Notes: a model not told the origin generated them from the sequence alone. A stretch of DNA of 64,000 bases from Bradyrhizobium sp. WSM3983 (GCF_000473045.1 NZ_AXAY01000032.1:1-64000), one strand, 5' to 3'. Counted from the stretch's first letter, positions 43,522 through 52,691 are shown. A program made the numbers and translations.

Positions 43522-44205
43522 ATGTTCGTTCGCATCACGACGGATTCCACACCGCGCCCCAATTCCCTCCGTGACCTCGGAATGACCAGCGACTCAAATG
43601 CGCTCGTCAGTTTAAGCGAATTTTCCTATAGAAAGGGCACCGAGATCTACGGCGAGAAAGAGCCCGCCGAGTATGTCTATCAGGTCAGGGCCGGTGCAGT
43701 GCGAAGCTACAAGCTGCTGTCGGACGGCCGCAGGCAGATCGGCGCCTTTCATCTGGCTGGCGACATATTCGGCCTGGAGAACGGCTGGGAGCACCGCTTC
43801 ACGGCGGAAGCAATCGTCGACACCCATGTGCGCCTGGTCAAGCGGCAAAGCCTCGAAATCGTGGCCGAGAGCGATGCCATGGTCGCCAAGAACCTGCTCA
43901 GCATGACCACGAACAATCTCCAGCACGCGGAAGACCACATGCTGCTACTCGGTCGCAAGACCTCGCTGGAGCGGGTCGCGGCATTCTTGCTCGAGATGGA
44001 CAAGCGATTGACAGCCGCCGGCGTGATCGCGCTGCCGATGTCCCGACGCGATATCGCCGATTATCTCGGCCTCACGCTGGAGACTGTCTCCCGCGCGTTG
44101 TCGCGGCTGCATGAGCTCGGCATTCTCGGCTTCATCGGCAACACCCAGCGCCAGATCGTGCTGCTCGATCGGAACCAGCTCGCAAGCCTCGACCTGCAGC
44201 CCTGA
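43522..44205 (+). CDS. CRP/FNR regulator, FixK-type
   Basis: The ATG at 43522 with AGGAG seven bases upstream gives 227 residues. The N-terminal cyclic-nucleotide-binding fold lacks the cysteine cluster that ligates the FNR iron-sulfur centre; no cysteine is present there at all. The C-terminal helix-turn-helix (about 170-195) reads LPMSRRDIADYLGLTLETVS with the ETVSR recognition helix seen in FixK/FNR proteins that read TTGA-N6-TCAA. It is therefore a plausible reader of the operators in this island, though the genome's main FixK2 may do that instead. It lies head-to-head with the FixJ-type regulator gene. Confidence 0.92.
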   Translation: MFVRITTDSTPRPNSLRDLGMTSDSNALVSLSEFSYRKGTEIYGEKEPAEYVYQVRAGAVRSYKLLSDGRRQIGAFHLAGDIFGLENGWEHRFTAEAIVDTHVRLVKRQSLEIVAESDAMVAKNLLSMTTNNLQHAEDHMLLLGRKTSLERVAAFLLEMDKRLTAAGVIALPMSRRDIADYLGLTLETVSRALSRLHELGILGFIGNTQRQIVLLDRNQLASLDLQP

Positions 44206-44206
44206 G

Positions 44207-44719
44207 TTATCCTCTTCTTGGAATGACGTCGTCATTGATCAGCCCGACGTGGTCGAGTGTCTTGCGCAAGAACTCGAACAGGATCGCTGCTGACCAGCCG
44301 AACAGCAGCACACCGTTCATGGCGGTCAACGGGCCGATCAGCCGCCATTCGCGCACCGGCGTGATATCGCCATAGCCGAGCGTCGTATAATTGACGAAGG
44401 CGAAATAGAGCAGATCGCTGTCAGGCGGAGCGGCCTGAACGATGGCATACGTCCAGGCCCACACCAGGACTTCCAGCGCGTGCGCGGCCTGCAACACCGC
44501 CGCCGTTGCCATCATGACACCCACCAAATGCAATCGCGGCCGCACGACCTTCCGCAGCCCGGCGCTGCGCGCGATCCAGACCGCAACGACCGTCACCAGC
44601 GCGTGGATGCCGATATTGATCACGCTGACCAGCGCGCCGGCGAGCAACTGAAACAGCATCAGGACCAACCAGACCTCAATCGCACGTGACGGGGTAGGGC
44701 TCAGAGCGCGCAGCCGCAC
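44207..44719 (-). CDS. Two-pore-domain-type K+ channel subunit
   Basis: The 170-residue protein has several spans (VWLVLMLFQLLAGALVSVI onward) and one pore loop with the potassium selectivity filter TTLGYGD (about residue 115). Its plan is that of a simple ion-channel domain without a regulatory C-terminal domain. The first codon is GTG at 44719, only about one base from the transcript start predicted by the operator at 44753, so leaderless translation or an internal start (ATG at 44659) is possible. It converges on the FixK-type gene with one base between stops. Confidence 0.85.
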   Translation of the reverse strand: MRLRALSPTPSRAIEVWLVLMLFQLLAGALVSVINIGIHALVTVVAVWIARSAGLRKVVRPRLHLVGVMMATAAVLQAAHALEVLVWAWTYAIVQAAPPDSDLLYFAFVNYTTLGYGDITPVREWRLIGPLTAMNGVLLFGWSAAILFEFLRKTLDHVGLINDDVIPRRG

Positions 44720-44752
44720 GTATCAGTCTCGCTATCGCGGATGACGAGAGCC

Positions 44753-44766
44753 TTGACGTAGATCAA
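44753..44766. promoter_or_regulatory. FixK/FNR-type operator
   Basis: TTGACGTAGATCAA (TTGA-N6-TCAA), inside the longer palindrome CCTTGA...TCAAGG. It is placed to give a leader of about 23 bases to the CoA-transferase subunit gene at 44824. Confidence 0.75.
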
Positions 44767-44823
44767 GGGTACGACGCGACGGCTCTCCAACATGCAAGTG
44801 CCCGCCCGAGCAGGATCCTGACC

Positions 44824-45471
44824 ATGAAGGCCATCTCCGTTGAGGAAGCCGTCGCAATGATCCCTGCCGGCGCGAGCATCATGGTCGGCGGCTTCATGGG
44901 CGTCGGCACGCCCGAACGTCTGCTCGACGAAGTCGTACGGCAGAAGAAGTCGGGATTGTCGCTGATCTGCAACGACGCATCCATGCCGGGAAAAGGTGTC
45001 GGAAAGCTGATCGACGCGGCATTGGTTTCTCGCCTGACCGCGACGCATATCGGGCTCAATCCGCGAGCGCAGCAACAGATGCTGGCGAACGAGATCGGTG
45101 TCGATCTGATCCCGCAGGGCACACTCGTCGAACGGATCCGTGCGGGCGGCTGCGGCCTCGGCGGTGTGCTGACGCCGACCGGCGTCGGCACACTGGTCGC
45201 GGAAGGCAAGCGCCAGATCGAGGTCGACGGCAAGCCGTTTCTGCTCGAGACGGCGCTGCGGGCACAATTCGCGCTGGTGCACGCCTTCCTTGCCGACTAC
45301 CTCGGCAACCTCGCTTACGCGCTGACCGCGCGCAACTTCAACCCGATCATGGCAATGGCTGCCGACACGGTCATCGTCACGGCGGAGAACATCGTTCCCG
45401 TCGGGGTGATTGCGCCCGATCACATCATGACGCCGGCACCACTGGTCGATTATCTCATCACGAACGGGTAA
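44824..45471 (+). CDS. CoA-transferase subunit A (AtoD/ScoA-like)
   Basis: Subunit A of a heteromeric short-chain-acyl CoA-transferase (215 residues). The sequence opens ISVEEAVAMIPAGASIMVGGF and carries VGGFMGVGTPE, the family's glycine loop, and PRAQQQM for the CoA-binding lobe. Substrate could be acetoacetate, succinate or butyrate/acetate; neighbours with acetate metabolism favour acetate or acetoacetate. Three bases separate it from subunit B. It is the first gene after the box at 44753. Confidence 0.9.
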   Translation: MKAISVEEAVAMIPAGASIMVGGFMGVGTPERLLDEVVRQKKSGLSLICNDASMPGKGVGKLIDAALVSRLTATHIGLNPRAQQQMLANEIGVDLIPQGTLVERIRAGGCGLGGVLTPTGVGTLVAEGKRQIEVDGKPFLLETALRAQFALVHAFLADYLGNLAYALTARNFNPIMAMAADTVIVTAENIVPVGVIAPDHIMTPAPLVDYLITNG

Positions 45472-45474
45472 TCC

Positions 45475-46125
45475 ATGGACCCGCAGATCATCATCGCCCG
45501 TCGCGTTGCCCGCGAGCTCCGCAACGGTAACCTCGTCAATCTCGGCATCGGAATTCCGACGCTGGTCGCGAATTACGTTCCGTCCGATCTCAAGGTCTTC
45601 TTCCAGTCAGAGAACGGGCTGATCGGCACCGGACCTGTTCCCGAGCAAGGCATGGCGCATCCAACGCTGACGGACGCCGGCGGCCGTCCGATCAGCGCGC
45701 TTCCGGGGGCGGCCACCTTCGACAGCGCGATGTCGTTCGGCCTGATCCGCGGCGGCCATGTCGACATCACCGTGCTCGGCGGCCTCCAGGTCGATGCGCA
45801 TGGGCTCCTCGCCAACTGGATGATCCCCGGCAAGATGGTCCCGGGCATGGGCGGTGCGATGGATCTCGTCACCGGCGCCAAGCGGGTCATCGTCGCCATG
45901 CAGCACGCTGCCAAGGGCAAGTCGAAGATCGTCACCAAATGCACCCTGCCCTTGACATCGGTGCGGCCTGTGGACCTCGTCGTCACCGACCTGGCCGTGA
46001 TCGGCTTTCCCGGCGGCAAAGCGACGTTGCTGGAAACCGCGCCCGGAATCGGCATCGCCGAGGTGCTCGCGGTGACGGAGGCCAATCTCATTGTCCGCGA
46101 CGCGGTGCCGGAAATGTCGATCTGA
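45475..46125 (+). CDS. CoA-transferase subunit B (AtoA/ScoB-like)
   Basis: The catalytic subunit (216 residues) has the active-site glutamate in the SENGLIG motif (about residue 44) and the glycine-rich NLGIGIPTLVANYV loop before it. The A and B subunits together move CoA between a short-chain acid and its CoA donor. Translation follows directly after subunit A. It converges on fabI, with 174 bases between. Confidence 0.92.
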   Translation: MDPQIIIARRVARELRNGNLVNLGIGIPTLVANYVPSDLKVFFQSENGLIGTGPVPEQGMAHPTLTDAGGRPISALPGAATFDSAMSFGLIRGGHVDITVLGGLQVDAHGLLANWMIPGKMVPGMGGAMDLVTGAKRVIVAMQHAAKGKSKIVTKCTLPLTSVRPVDLVVTDLAVIGFPGGKATLLETAPGIGIAEVLAVTEANLIVRDAVPEMSI

Positions 46126-46299
46126 TGAGACATGTCGAAAACAACCCCATGCACGGTAGCCCGGGGCTTGGAGTCGCTAGGTTTTTCGACCAACGAAATT
46201 TCAGTCAGAAAAGCGATTGCTCCGTCGGGCAAAACACTGGCATGATGCCATGATCAGCCCCTCCGAGCCTGCCAGCCACGACAGCGGACGGCATCTCGC

Positions 46300-47088
46300 T
46301 CAATCGATGATGTGATAGCCGCCATCGATGTAGAGCACACCGCCGGTGATCAGCTTGGCGCCGTCGAGCGCGAGGAACGCGGTGGCGTTGCCGACATCAT
46401 CGATGCTGACGAGGCTCCGCGACGGCGCCTTCGACTGTGCCTTGTCCATGAGCTCATCAAACTCGGGAATGCCTGACGCCGCACGCGTTGCCAGCGGCCC
46501 CGGCGAGATCGCGTGGACGCGAATGCCCTTCGGGCCGAGCTCGGCGGCGATATAGCGGACGGAGGCTTCAAGCGCGGCCTTTGCGACACCCATCACGTTG
46601 TAGTTCTCCACCACCATCTGGCTGCCGTAATAGGTCATCGTGAACAGCGTGCCGCCGTTTTTCATCAAAGGCTCGGCCAGATGCGCCATGCGCATGAACG
46701 ACCAGCAGGAGACGTCCATGGTCTTGAGGAAGCCGTCGCGGCCAACGTCGACGACGCGGCCGTGCAAGGCCTCCTTGGGCGAGAAGGCAATGGAATGAAG
46801 CAGGAAATCGAGCTGCCCCCACTCCGATGCGATGCGTTCGAACACTTCCTCGGTCTGGCCTTCGACTATCACATCGAGCGGCATGAAGATCGGCGCCTCC
46901 AGCGCCTGGGCCAGCGGCTCGACGTGTTTCCTGGCGCGATCGTTCAGATAGGTCACCGCGAGATCGGCGCCGAGCGCACGAAACGCCCGCGCGCAGCCCC
47001 AGGCGATCGACTGGTCGTTGGCGATACCGACGATCAGGCCCTTCTTGCCCTTGAGGGCAACCTTGCTGTCCGGGAATACAGGGATCAT
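46300..47088 (-). CDS. fabI: Enoyl-[acyl-carrier-protein] reductase FabI
   Basis: FabI reduces the enoyl-ACP double bond with NADH or NADPH. The 262-residue sequence has the SDR dinucleotide loop (GIANDQSIAWG), and the FabI active site Tyr-x6-Lys (YNVMGVAK, about residue 163). Full-length with a TYYGS segment in the substrate loop. Its gene is the fourth of an operon DUF3141-pta-ackA-fabI, overlapping ackA (ATGA). As housekeeping FabI normally lies elsewhere, this is probably an accessory copy; its acyl chain substrate may differ. Confidence 0.93.
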   Translation of the reverse strand: MIPVFPDSKVALKGKKGLIVGIANDQSIAWGCARAFRALGADLAVTYLNDRARKHVEPLAQALEAPIFMPLDVIVEGQTEEVFERIASEWGQLDFLLHSIAFSPKEALHGRVVDVGRDGFLKTMDVSCWSFMRMAHLAEPLMKNGGTLFTMTYYGSQMVVENYNVMGVAKAALEASVRYIAAELGPKGIRVHAISPGPLATRAASGIPEFDELMDKAQSKAPSRSLVSIDDVGNATAFLALDGAKLITGGVLYIDGGYHIID

Positions 47089-48299
47089 GACACCCTCTCA
47101 GGCCGTGTGTTGTGGGATTGACCATTCATCAGCAGCGACAACGTGTGCTGCGCGATCATCAGTTCCTCGTCGGTCGGAATGACGTAGACGGGGATCCGGC
47201 TGCCGCTCCGCGAGATCAGCCGCGAATGGCGGGCGTTCTCGCCGGCATCGAGCGCGACACCGAGCCATCCGAGCTGCTCGGCGATGCTCGCGCGGATCGA
47301 CGCCGAGTTCTCGCCGATCCCCGCGGTGAAGACGAAGGCGTCCAGGCCCTGCAAGGCCGCAGCCAGCATGCCGGCGTTGAGGCCAATGCGATAGACGAAA
47401 TAATCGATCGCGAGCCGCGCGTGCGGGTCTGCGCTCGCCTCCAGCTCCCGCATGTCGTTGCTGACCCCGGAGAGGCCCTTCAGGCCGCATTCGCGGTAAA
47501 GGAAGTCCTGCACCCTGGCCGCCGACATGCCCTTTTCGGTGAGGAGATAGAGCACCACGCCGGGATCGATCTGCCCCGGCCGCGTTCCCATGGGCAGCCC
47601 GTCGAGCGCCGTAAAACCCATGGTGCTCTCGATGCTGCGCCCGTCCTTCAGCGCGCACATCGAAGCGCCGCTGCCGAGATGGGCAACGATCACACGCCCC
47701 TTGGCAATATCGGGCGCAACGCTCGGGAGCGTCCGTGCGACATATTCGTAGGATAGTCCGTGAAAGCCGTAGCGCCGCACGCCCTCGAGGTAAAGCTGGT
47801 GAGGAATGGCGTAGTGGTCGGCGACCAAATCGTGCGTGCGGTGGAACGCCGTGTCGAAGCACGCCACTTGAGGGAGTGTCGGAAAATTCGCAAGCAGCGA
47901 GCGGATCGGTGCGAGATTGTGCGGCTGGTGCAGCGGCGCGAGCGTCACAAAGCGTTCGAGACGGGACACGACGCCGTGGTCGATCAGGATCGGCCGGACA
48001 TAGTCCGGACCGCCGTGCACGACGCGGTGGCCGACCGCGATCGGCGTGACCCGAAGTTCGTCCCTCAGCCAGTCGCCGGCTACAGCCATGGCGGCTGGCA
48101 CGTCCGGCACGGCTTCGATCGGATAGGCGCGATCGGCCAGCGGATCACCGCTCGCGCCGCTGGCCCGCAAGCGCGGACGGCTGCCGATGCCATCCATCTG
48201 TCCCTTGATCTGGCGGCGGAGCGCACCGTCGCCCTCCGCTGAATAGACCTGAAACTTGACGCTGGAGGAGCCGGCGTTGACGACGAGGATCGTATCCAT
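47085..48299 (-). CDS. ackA: Acetate kinase AckA
   Basis: AckA makes ATP and acetate from acetyl phosphate and ADP. The ATG at 48299 places the nucleotide loop VNAGSSSVKF at the usual N-terminus (404 residues); the 16 extra residues from 48347 are basic and unlike the family. VVHGG, HLGSGASMCA, and GENSA motifs occur in order. Together with pta five bases upstream it forms the Pta-AckA pathway (acetyl-CoA to acetate with ATP). Confidence 0.96.
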   Translation of the reverse strand: MDTILVVNAGSSSVKFQVYSAEGDGALRRQIKGQMDGIGSRPRLRASGASGDPLADRAYPIEAVPDVPAAMAVAGDWLRDELRVTPIAVGHRVVHGGPDYVRPILIDHGVVSRLERFVTLAPLHQPHNLAPIRSLLANFPTLPQVACFDTAFHRTHDLVADHYAIPHQLYLEGVRRYGFHGLSYEYVARTLPSVAPDIAKGRVIVAHLGSGASMCALKDGRSIESTMGFTALDGLPMGTRPGQIDPGVVLYLLTEKGMSAARVQDFLYRECGLKGLSGVSNDMRELEASADPHARLAIDYFVYRIGLNAGMLAAALQGLDAFVFTAGIGENSASIRASIAEQLGWLGVALDAGENARHSRLISRSGSRIPVYVIPTDEELMIAQHTLSLLMNGQSHNTRPERVS

Positions 48300-48303
48300 G
48301 GCA

Positions 48304-49266
48304 TCACGCCGCCACCGTCGGCGCCTTCTGGCGCCGCGCGCGAGCATAAAGCGCAGCGACTGCGCAGGATGCCATCCGCGCTCGCGCCGAGTCCGCGCGC
48401 GAGGTCAGGACCACCGGCACCCGCGCGCCGAGCACGATGCCGGCACCATCCGCCTTGGCGAAATAAGCGAGGTTCTTGGCCAGCATGTTGCCGGATTCCA
48501 GATCTGGAACCACCAGGATTTGCGCGCGGCCGGCGACCTCGGACGCGATGCCCTTGATCCGCGCGGCCTCTGGATCGATGGCATTGTCGAACGCCAGGGG
48601 ACCGTCGAGCAATCCGCCGATGATCTGGCCTCGATCCGCCATCTTGCACAGGGCAGCAGCCTCGATCGTCGACGGAATCTTCGAGGTCACCGTCTCGACG
48701 GCCGACAGGATCGCCACTCGCGGCGTCTGGCCGAATCCGGCCTGGTTGTAGAGGTCGATCGCGTTCTGGATGATGTCGCGCTTGGCGTCGAGATCGGGGA
48801 AGATGTTGACGGCGGCATCCGTGACAAAGATGGTTTCGGCATAGGCCGGCACGTCCATGACGAAGACATGGCTGATGCGCCGGTCAGTGCGCAGGCCGCT
48901 GGTCTTGGCGGTCACGGCGCGCATCAGTTCGTCGGTGTGCAGGCTGCCCTTCATCAGCAGTTCGCCCCGCGCAGCATGGATGAGCTCGACGCCCTTGGCC
49001 GCAGCGTCGTCGCTATGCGCGGCATCGACGATCTCGAAGCCGGACACGTCGAGATTGAACCTTGCGGCCGTGTCCTTGATCTTCCGCTCCGGCCCCACCA
49101 GGATCGGTCGGATGATGCCCGCACTGGCGCTATCGATGGCGCCGCGCAACGAGGTTTCGTCGCAGGGGTGGACGACGACGGTCGGCGTCGGCGGCGCGGC
49201 CCTCGCCGCCGCGATCAACCGATCGTATTTGCTGCCAGACTGGGCTTGCATCGTGTCGGCCGCCAT
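48304..49266 (-). CDS. pta: Phosphate acetyltransferase (PTA/PTB family)
   Basis: The 320-residue single-domain enzyme belongs to the phosphotransacetylase/phosphotransbutyrylase family (GLLDGPLAFDNAID and LVVPDLESGNMLAKNL motifs). It converts acetyl-CoA to acetyl phosphate. It lacks the N-terminal regulatory domains of the long form. The ATG at 49266 with GGGAG seven bases upstream is chosen over 49344. A butyryl-CoA substrate is possible, but the adjacent ackA argues for acetate. Confidence 0.93.
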   Translation of the reverse strand: MAADTMQAQSGSKYDRLIAAARAAPPTPTVVVHPCDETSLRGAIDSASAGIIRPILVGPERKIKDTAARFNLDVSGFEIVDAAHSDDAAAKGVELIHAARGELLMKGSLHTDELMRAVTAKTSGLRTDRRISHVFVMDVPAYAETIFVTDAAVNIFPDLDAKRDIIQNAIDLYNQAGFGQTPRVAILSAVETVTSKIPSTIEAAALCKMADRGQIIGGLLDGPLAFDNAIDPEAARIKGIASEVAGRAQILVVPDLESGNMLAKNLAYFAKADGAGIVLGARVPVVLTSRADSARARMASCAVAALYARARRQKAPTVAA

Positions 49267-49295
49267 CCTGTCACTCCCGCTTCCGCCAATGCGCG

Positions 49296-51536
49296 TTACG
49301 ACGCTCTTGCCTTGGGGTCGAAAGGGGCGACGTTCGACGTCCACTCTCCCTCCCCGTCCAGGCCAAAGAGCCCGGCAACACGCTTCAGACGGTTGGCGCG
49401 CTCGCCGGTGATGTCCTCGCTCGCCGACAGCACTTCGCGCATCGCGGCGAAGGCCATGCGCCGCTGGTTCATGTCGTCAGGCAACAATTTGGGGATCGCC
49501 GCGAGCGCCGCCTCGCGGTCGAGCAGCAACATGAAGAACTGCTCGCGCACCAGCATCTTGAACTCGGCGAGCGTCATCCGGGGGCCGGCATGGTCACGCC
49601 GGACCTGGCGCAGCGCCTCGACGCTGCGCTCGTCGACCATGCCGCGCGCGGAGCCGACATAGAGCAGCGCGCGGAGCGTCGCCTCACGAAGACCGCCCTC
49701 CTCGATGTGCGACTTCAGCTCGGCAATTCGCTTCTCGAGCATGGCCTGATGCTCGGCCGACATCTCGCGCCGGCGCGACGGAGCCGAATTCGGGTCGATG
49801 CCGAGGGCAGCCTGAAGCACAGGCGAACCATAGATGTTGAGGAAGATGGTTTCGCTCAGCGCCTCCTGCGCGTCACGCCAGCTATCGAGCGCATGGACGA
49901 TCTGCTTCGAGATCTGCTCCTGGAAGGCCAGGAACGGATTGTCCTTCGAGACCGGCCTGCGGTTGCCTTCGACACGATCGGCCGCCGACTTGACGGTGGA
50001 CATCCAGGGATTTTTGCTGCTGAAGGCCTCATATTGCAGCCGCATCGGGTGCATGTCGCGCGCCCATTGCGCCAACTGCGGCGTCACCATGCCCTTCACC
50101 AGCGGCCGCAAGAATTTCTGATACGCCGCGAGATTGAGCTCGGAGACACGTTTGGCGGCGGCGAAGCGCCGCTCGTCCTCCGGCGAATTGCCGCCCATGG
50201 CGCGGATATCGTCGAGCGTCCGCGCCTCGCAGCGCATCACCCACTGGCCACTAGCGAGATCGGCATTGAGTGTCTCGTTGCCGCGCGCCTCGAACGTGGC
50301 TTCATAAAGCCCGGGCGGCAGCACATCGATCAGATCGATGTTGCTGGAGAACTCCGCATGTTCCTTCTTCGCCACGCCGCCGGAGACGAAGATTCCGAGA
50401 TGGCCGATGCTGTCGTGAACGGTGTAGACGATGGTCTGGCCATAGGCCCTGATCTCGTCGACGTCGGAATAGGAATCCAGGATCCAGTCCAGTGCCTGCT
50501 GCGGCGGCGTGACGTTGTCGCCCTTGGAGCAGAACACCACGATCGGCGAGCGGATGTTGCGCAGATCGACCTTCTGTCCGTCCGACATCTCGATGCGGCC
50601 GGCGGCGAGATTGTTGCCGATGAACAGCTCGTCGACGATGAACTGAATCTCCTCGGCATTGAGGTTGACGTGCCCGCCCCACCAGCGCTCGAAATCGAGA
50701 TAGCGCGCGGCTTCGGTGTCGACCTTGGAATAGACGTTGTATTGCTTGGTCCAGAGCGTGTTCGACGGGTTCTGGTTCTCGAAGTTCTGCACCAGCCAGG
50801 CGCCGTCGAACTTGCCGGCGCCGAGGTCGCTCGTCAGCGCCGTCAGCCAGCTTCCGCCCATCAGCCCGCCGGAATAGCGCATCGGATATTGGCCGTGCAC
50901 GCCTGCCCAGTAGGCGAGCGGCGCACCGGCGATGATCAGGGGACCGAACAGTTCCGGCCGCAGCGATGCCAGCATCATGACGGCCCAGCCGGCCTGGCAA
51001 TTGCCGATCACGCAGGGCTTGCCGTCGGCGTCGGGGTGACGGCTGATCACCGTCTCGAGGAATTTCGCCTCCGCGCGCGCGATGCGCTCGATGGTCTGGC
51101 CCGGCACCGGCTCGGGCAGGAACCCGATGAAATAGCAGGGATGTCCCGCCTTCATCGCGACACCGATCTCGCTATCCGCCTTGAACCCGCCGATGCCAGG
51201 GCCGTGGCCAGCACGCGGATCGATCACGACGAACGGCCGCCGGCTCATATCGATCTCGACATCGCGGGGCGGAATGATGCGCACCAGCGCGTAATTGACC
51301 GGTTCGTCCAGCGTACGACCGTCTGTGATTAATTCGGCAGCATATTGCAGCACATGCGGCGCGGTTTGAGCGACGTGCTCGCGATATTGGTCCCCCCGCT
51401 GGCGCATGATGTCCAGGAACAGCACACTGCGCTGTCCCGCATCGACCATGTATTCAACCGCGGATGAGACAAGGCCCGACATCGGGCCGCCGGGCAGTTT
51501 CACATTCTCCGTTGCCTTCAGATTCTCTGTCGCCAT
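49296..51536 (-). CDS. DUF3141 protein, PHA-synthase-like
   Basis: The 746-residue protein resembles poly-3-hydroxyalkanoate synthases in its alpha/beta-hydrolase half: a lipase-like GNCQAGWA elbow with cysteine nucleophile (about residue 180), an aspartate in SKGDNVTPP (about 337) and a histidine in DSIGHLG (about 378). The long helical C-terminal half is DUF3141-specific. It is homologous to the ORF that precedes pta-ackA in Sinorhizobium meliloti (orfA-pta-ackA). True polymerase activity is undemonstrated. The ATG at 51536 has an operator 60 bases upstream. Confidence 0.85.
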   Translation of the reverse strand: MATENLKATENVKLPGGPMSGLVSSAVEYMVDAGQRSVLFLDIMRQRGDQYREHVAQTAPHVLQYAAELITDGRTLDEPVNYALVRIIPPRDVEIDMSRRPFVVIDPRAGHGPGIGGFKADSEIGVAMKAGHPCYFIGFLPEPVPGQTIERIARAEAKFLETVISRHPDADGKPCVIGNCQAGWAVMMLASLRPELFGPLIIAGAPLAYWAGVHGQYPMRYSGGLMGGSWLTALTSDLGAGKFDGAWLVQNFENQNPSNTLWTKQYNVYSKVDTEAARYLDFERWWGGHVNLNAEEIQFIVDELFIGNNLAAGRIEMSDGQKVDLRNIRSPIVVFCSKGDNVTPPQQALDWILDSYSDVDEIRAYGQTIVYTVHDSIGHLGIFVSGGVAKKEHAEFSSNIDLIDVLPPGLYEATFEARGNETLNADLASGQWVMRCEARTLDDIRAMGGNSPEDERRFAAAKRVSELNLAAYQKFLRPLVKGMVTPQLAQWARDMHPMRLQYEAFSSKNPWMSTVKSAADRVEGNRRPVSKDNPFLAFQEQISKQIVHALDSWRDAQEALSETIFLNIYGSPVLQAALGIDPNSAPSRRREMSAEHQAMLEKRIAELKSHIEEGGLREATLRALLYVGSARGMVDERSVEALRQVRRDHAGPRMTLAEFKMLVREQFFMLLLDREAALAAIPKLLPDDMNQRRMAFAAMREVLSASEDITGERANRLKRVAGLFGLDGEGEWTSNVAPFDPKARAS

Positions 51537-51589
51537 GTTCAACCTCGCCGTCGCCCATGGCCATTCAATGTGCACTGCAATCGCCGACG

Positions 51590-51603
51590 TTGATTTAGGT
51601 CAA
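51590..51603. promoter_or_regulatory. FixK/FNR-type operator overlapping a stop codon
   Basis: TTGATTTAGGTCAA (TTGA-N6-TCAA). Its right half contains the stop codon of the AI-2E permease gene (complement of 51600-51602). Centre-to-ATG spacing gives the DUF3141 operon a leader of about 19 bases. Confidence 0.75.
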
Positions 51604-52691
51604 CGGTCGGCAACAATATCCGGCACCGGCGCCGCGCGCTCGATGCGGATCCAGGCAGCCGCGAGTTCCCAGGCGACGGCGAGGATGATCGGCCCGATGA
51701 ACAGACCGATGATCCCATGCGCCAGTGTTCCGCCGATCACACCGACCAGAATCACGAGCGTCGGCGTGGTCAGCCCGCGTCCCATCACCAGCGGCTTCAA
51801 GATGTTATCGAGGACGCCGACGATGACGAAGAATATCGTCAGAGGCAGCGCCGTGGTCACGTCCTTGTCCATCCATATCCAGATGACGACGGGAATGAGG
51901 ACGATGACGGCACCGATTTGCACGATCGAGAGCAGGAGAACGATGATAGCGAGCAGCCCCGCGCTCGGAATGGCAGCGAGCTTGAAGCCGATGCCGGCAA
52001 GCAGCGCCTGAATGATCGCCACCCCGATTATGCCCTGCGACACCGCACGGATGGTCGCGCCGGAGAGCTCGAGAAAATGCTCGCTCTGTTCAGGCACGAT
52101 CCGGAACAGGAATCCGCGGATCGCGCCGGCGAGTTGCGGCCCGTACGGAAACAGGAGTCCAGCGACCAGCACCGACAGCAGGAACTGGAGCGTGCCGACG
52201 CCGGCGCTGCCGGCGAAGGACAGCATGATCCCGGCGAGCGGCTTCAGATATGGCGTCACCTCGCGCAGCACTGCGCGAACGTTGGTGTAGGCCAAATTCC
52301 AGAAATCGTAGAGCTGCGGGCCGATCAAGGGCCAGCTCTTGATCTGCTCCGGTGCTGCCCGAAGCGCAAGATCGCCGGTGCTGATCTGGCTTGCGATATC
52401 CCTGATACCGTCGACGGCACTCAAGCCCAGCCACGCCGCCGGGCCTATGACAATGCCGAGCATGACGACAGTGAGAATGGCCGCCGCAATGCGAGGGCTG
52501 CCGCCGAGACATTTGGCGAGCCAGCCGAAGACCGGATAGAACGCCACCGCGAGCACCGCGCTCCAGGTCAGGATCGGCACGAACGGCTTGATGATCAGGA
52601 ACGTCCAGATGATCAGCAGCGCCAGCAATGCAAGCCGGATCACGAGCTGGACGACGGCGTCGGCGGGTAAAATGCTGCGAATTGTCTTCAC
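51600..52691 (-). CDS. AI-2E family transporter (PerM/YdiK-like)
   Basis: The 363-residue permease has about eight spans in the AI-2E family plan (starting LALLALLIIWTFLIIKPFVPILTWSAVLA, split over two helices, with the terminal HGIIGLFIGPIILAVAWE). Members export diverse small molecules or ions; substrate unknown. It is upstream of the DUF3141 operon on the same strand but the intervening box suggests an independent start for the latter. Confidence 0.87.
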   Translation of the reverse strand: MKTIRSILPADAVVQLVIRLALLALLIIWTFLIIKPFVPILTWSAVLAVAFYPVFGWLAKCLGGSPRIAAAILTVVMLGIVIGPAAWLGLSAVDGIRDIASQISTGDLALRAAPEQIKSWPLIGPQLYDFWNLAYTNVRAVLREVTPYLKPLAGIMLSFAGSAGVGTLQFLLSVLVAGLLFPYGPQLAGAIRGFLFRIVPEQSEHFLELSGATIRAVSQGIIGVAIIQALLAGIGFKLAAIPSAGLLAIIVLLLSIVQIGAVIVLIPVVIWIWMDKDVTTALPLTIFFVIVGVLDNILKPLVMGRGLTTPTLVILVGVIGGTLAHGIIGLFIGPIILAVAWELAAAWIRIERAAPVPDIVADR

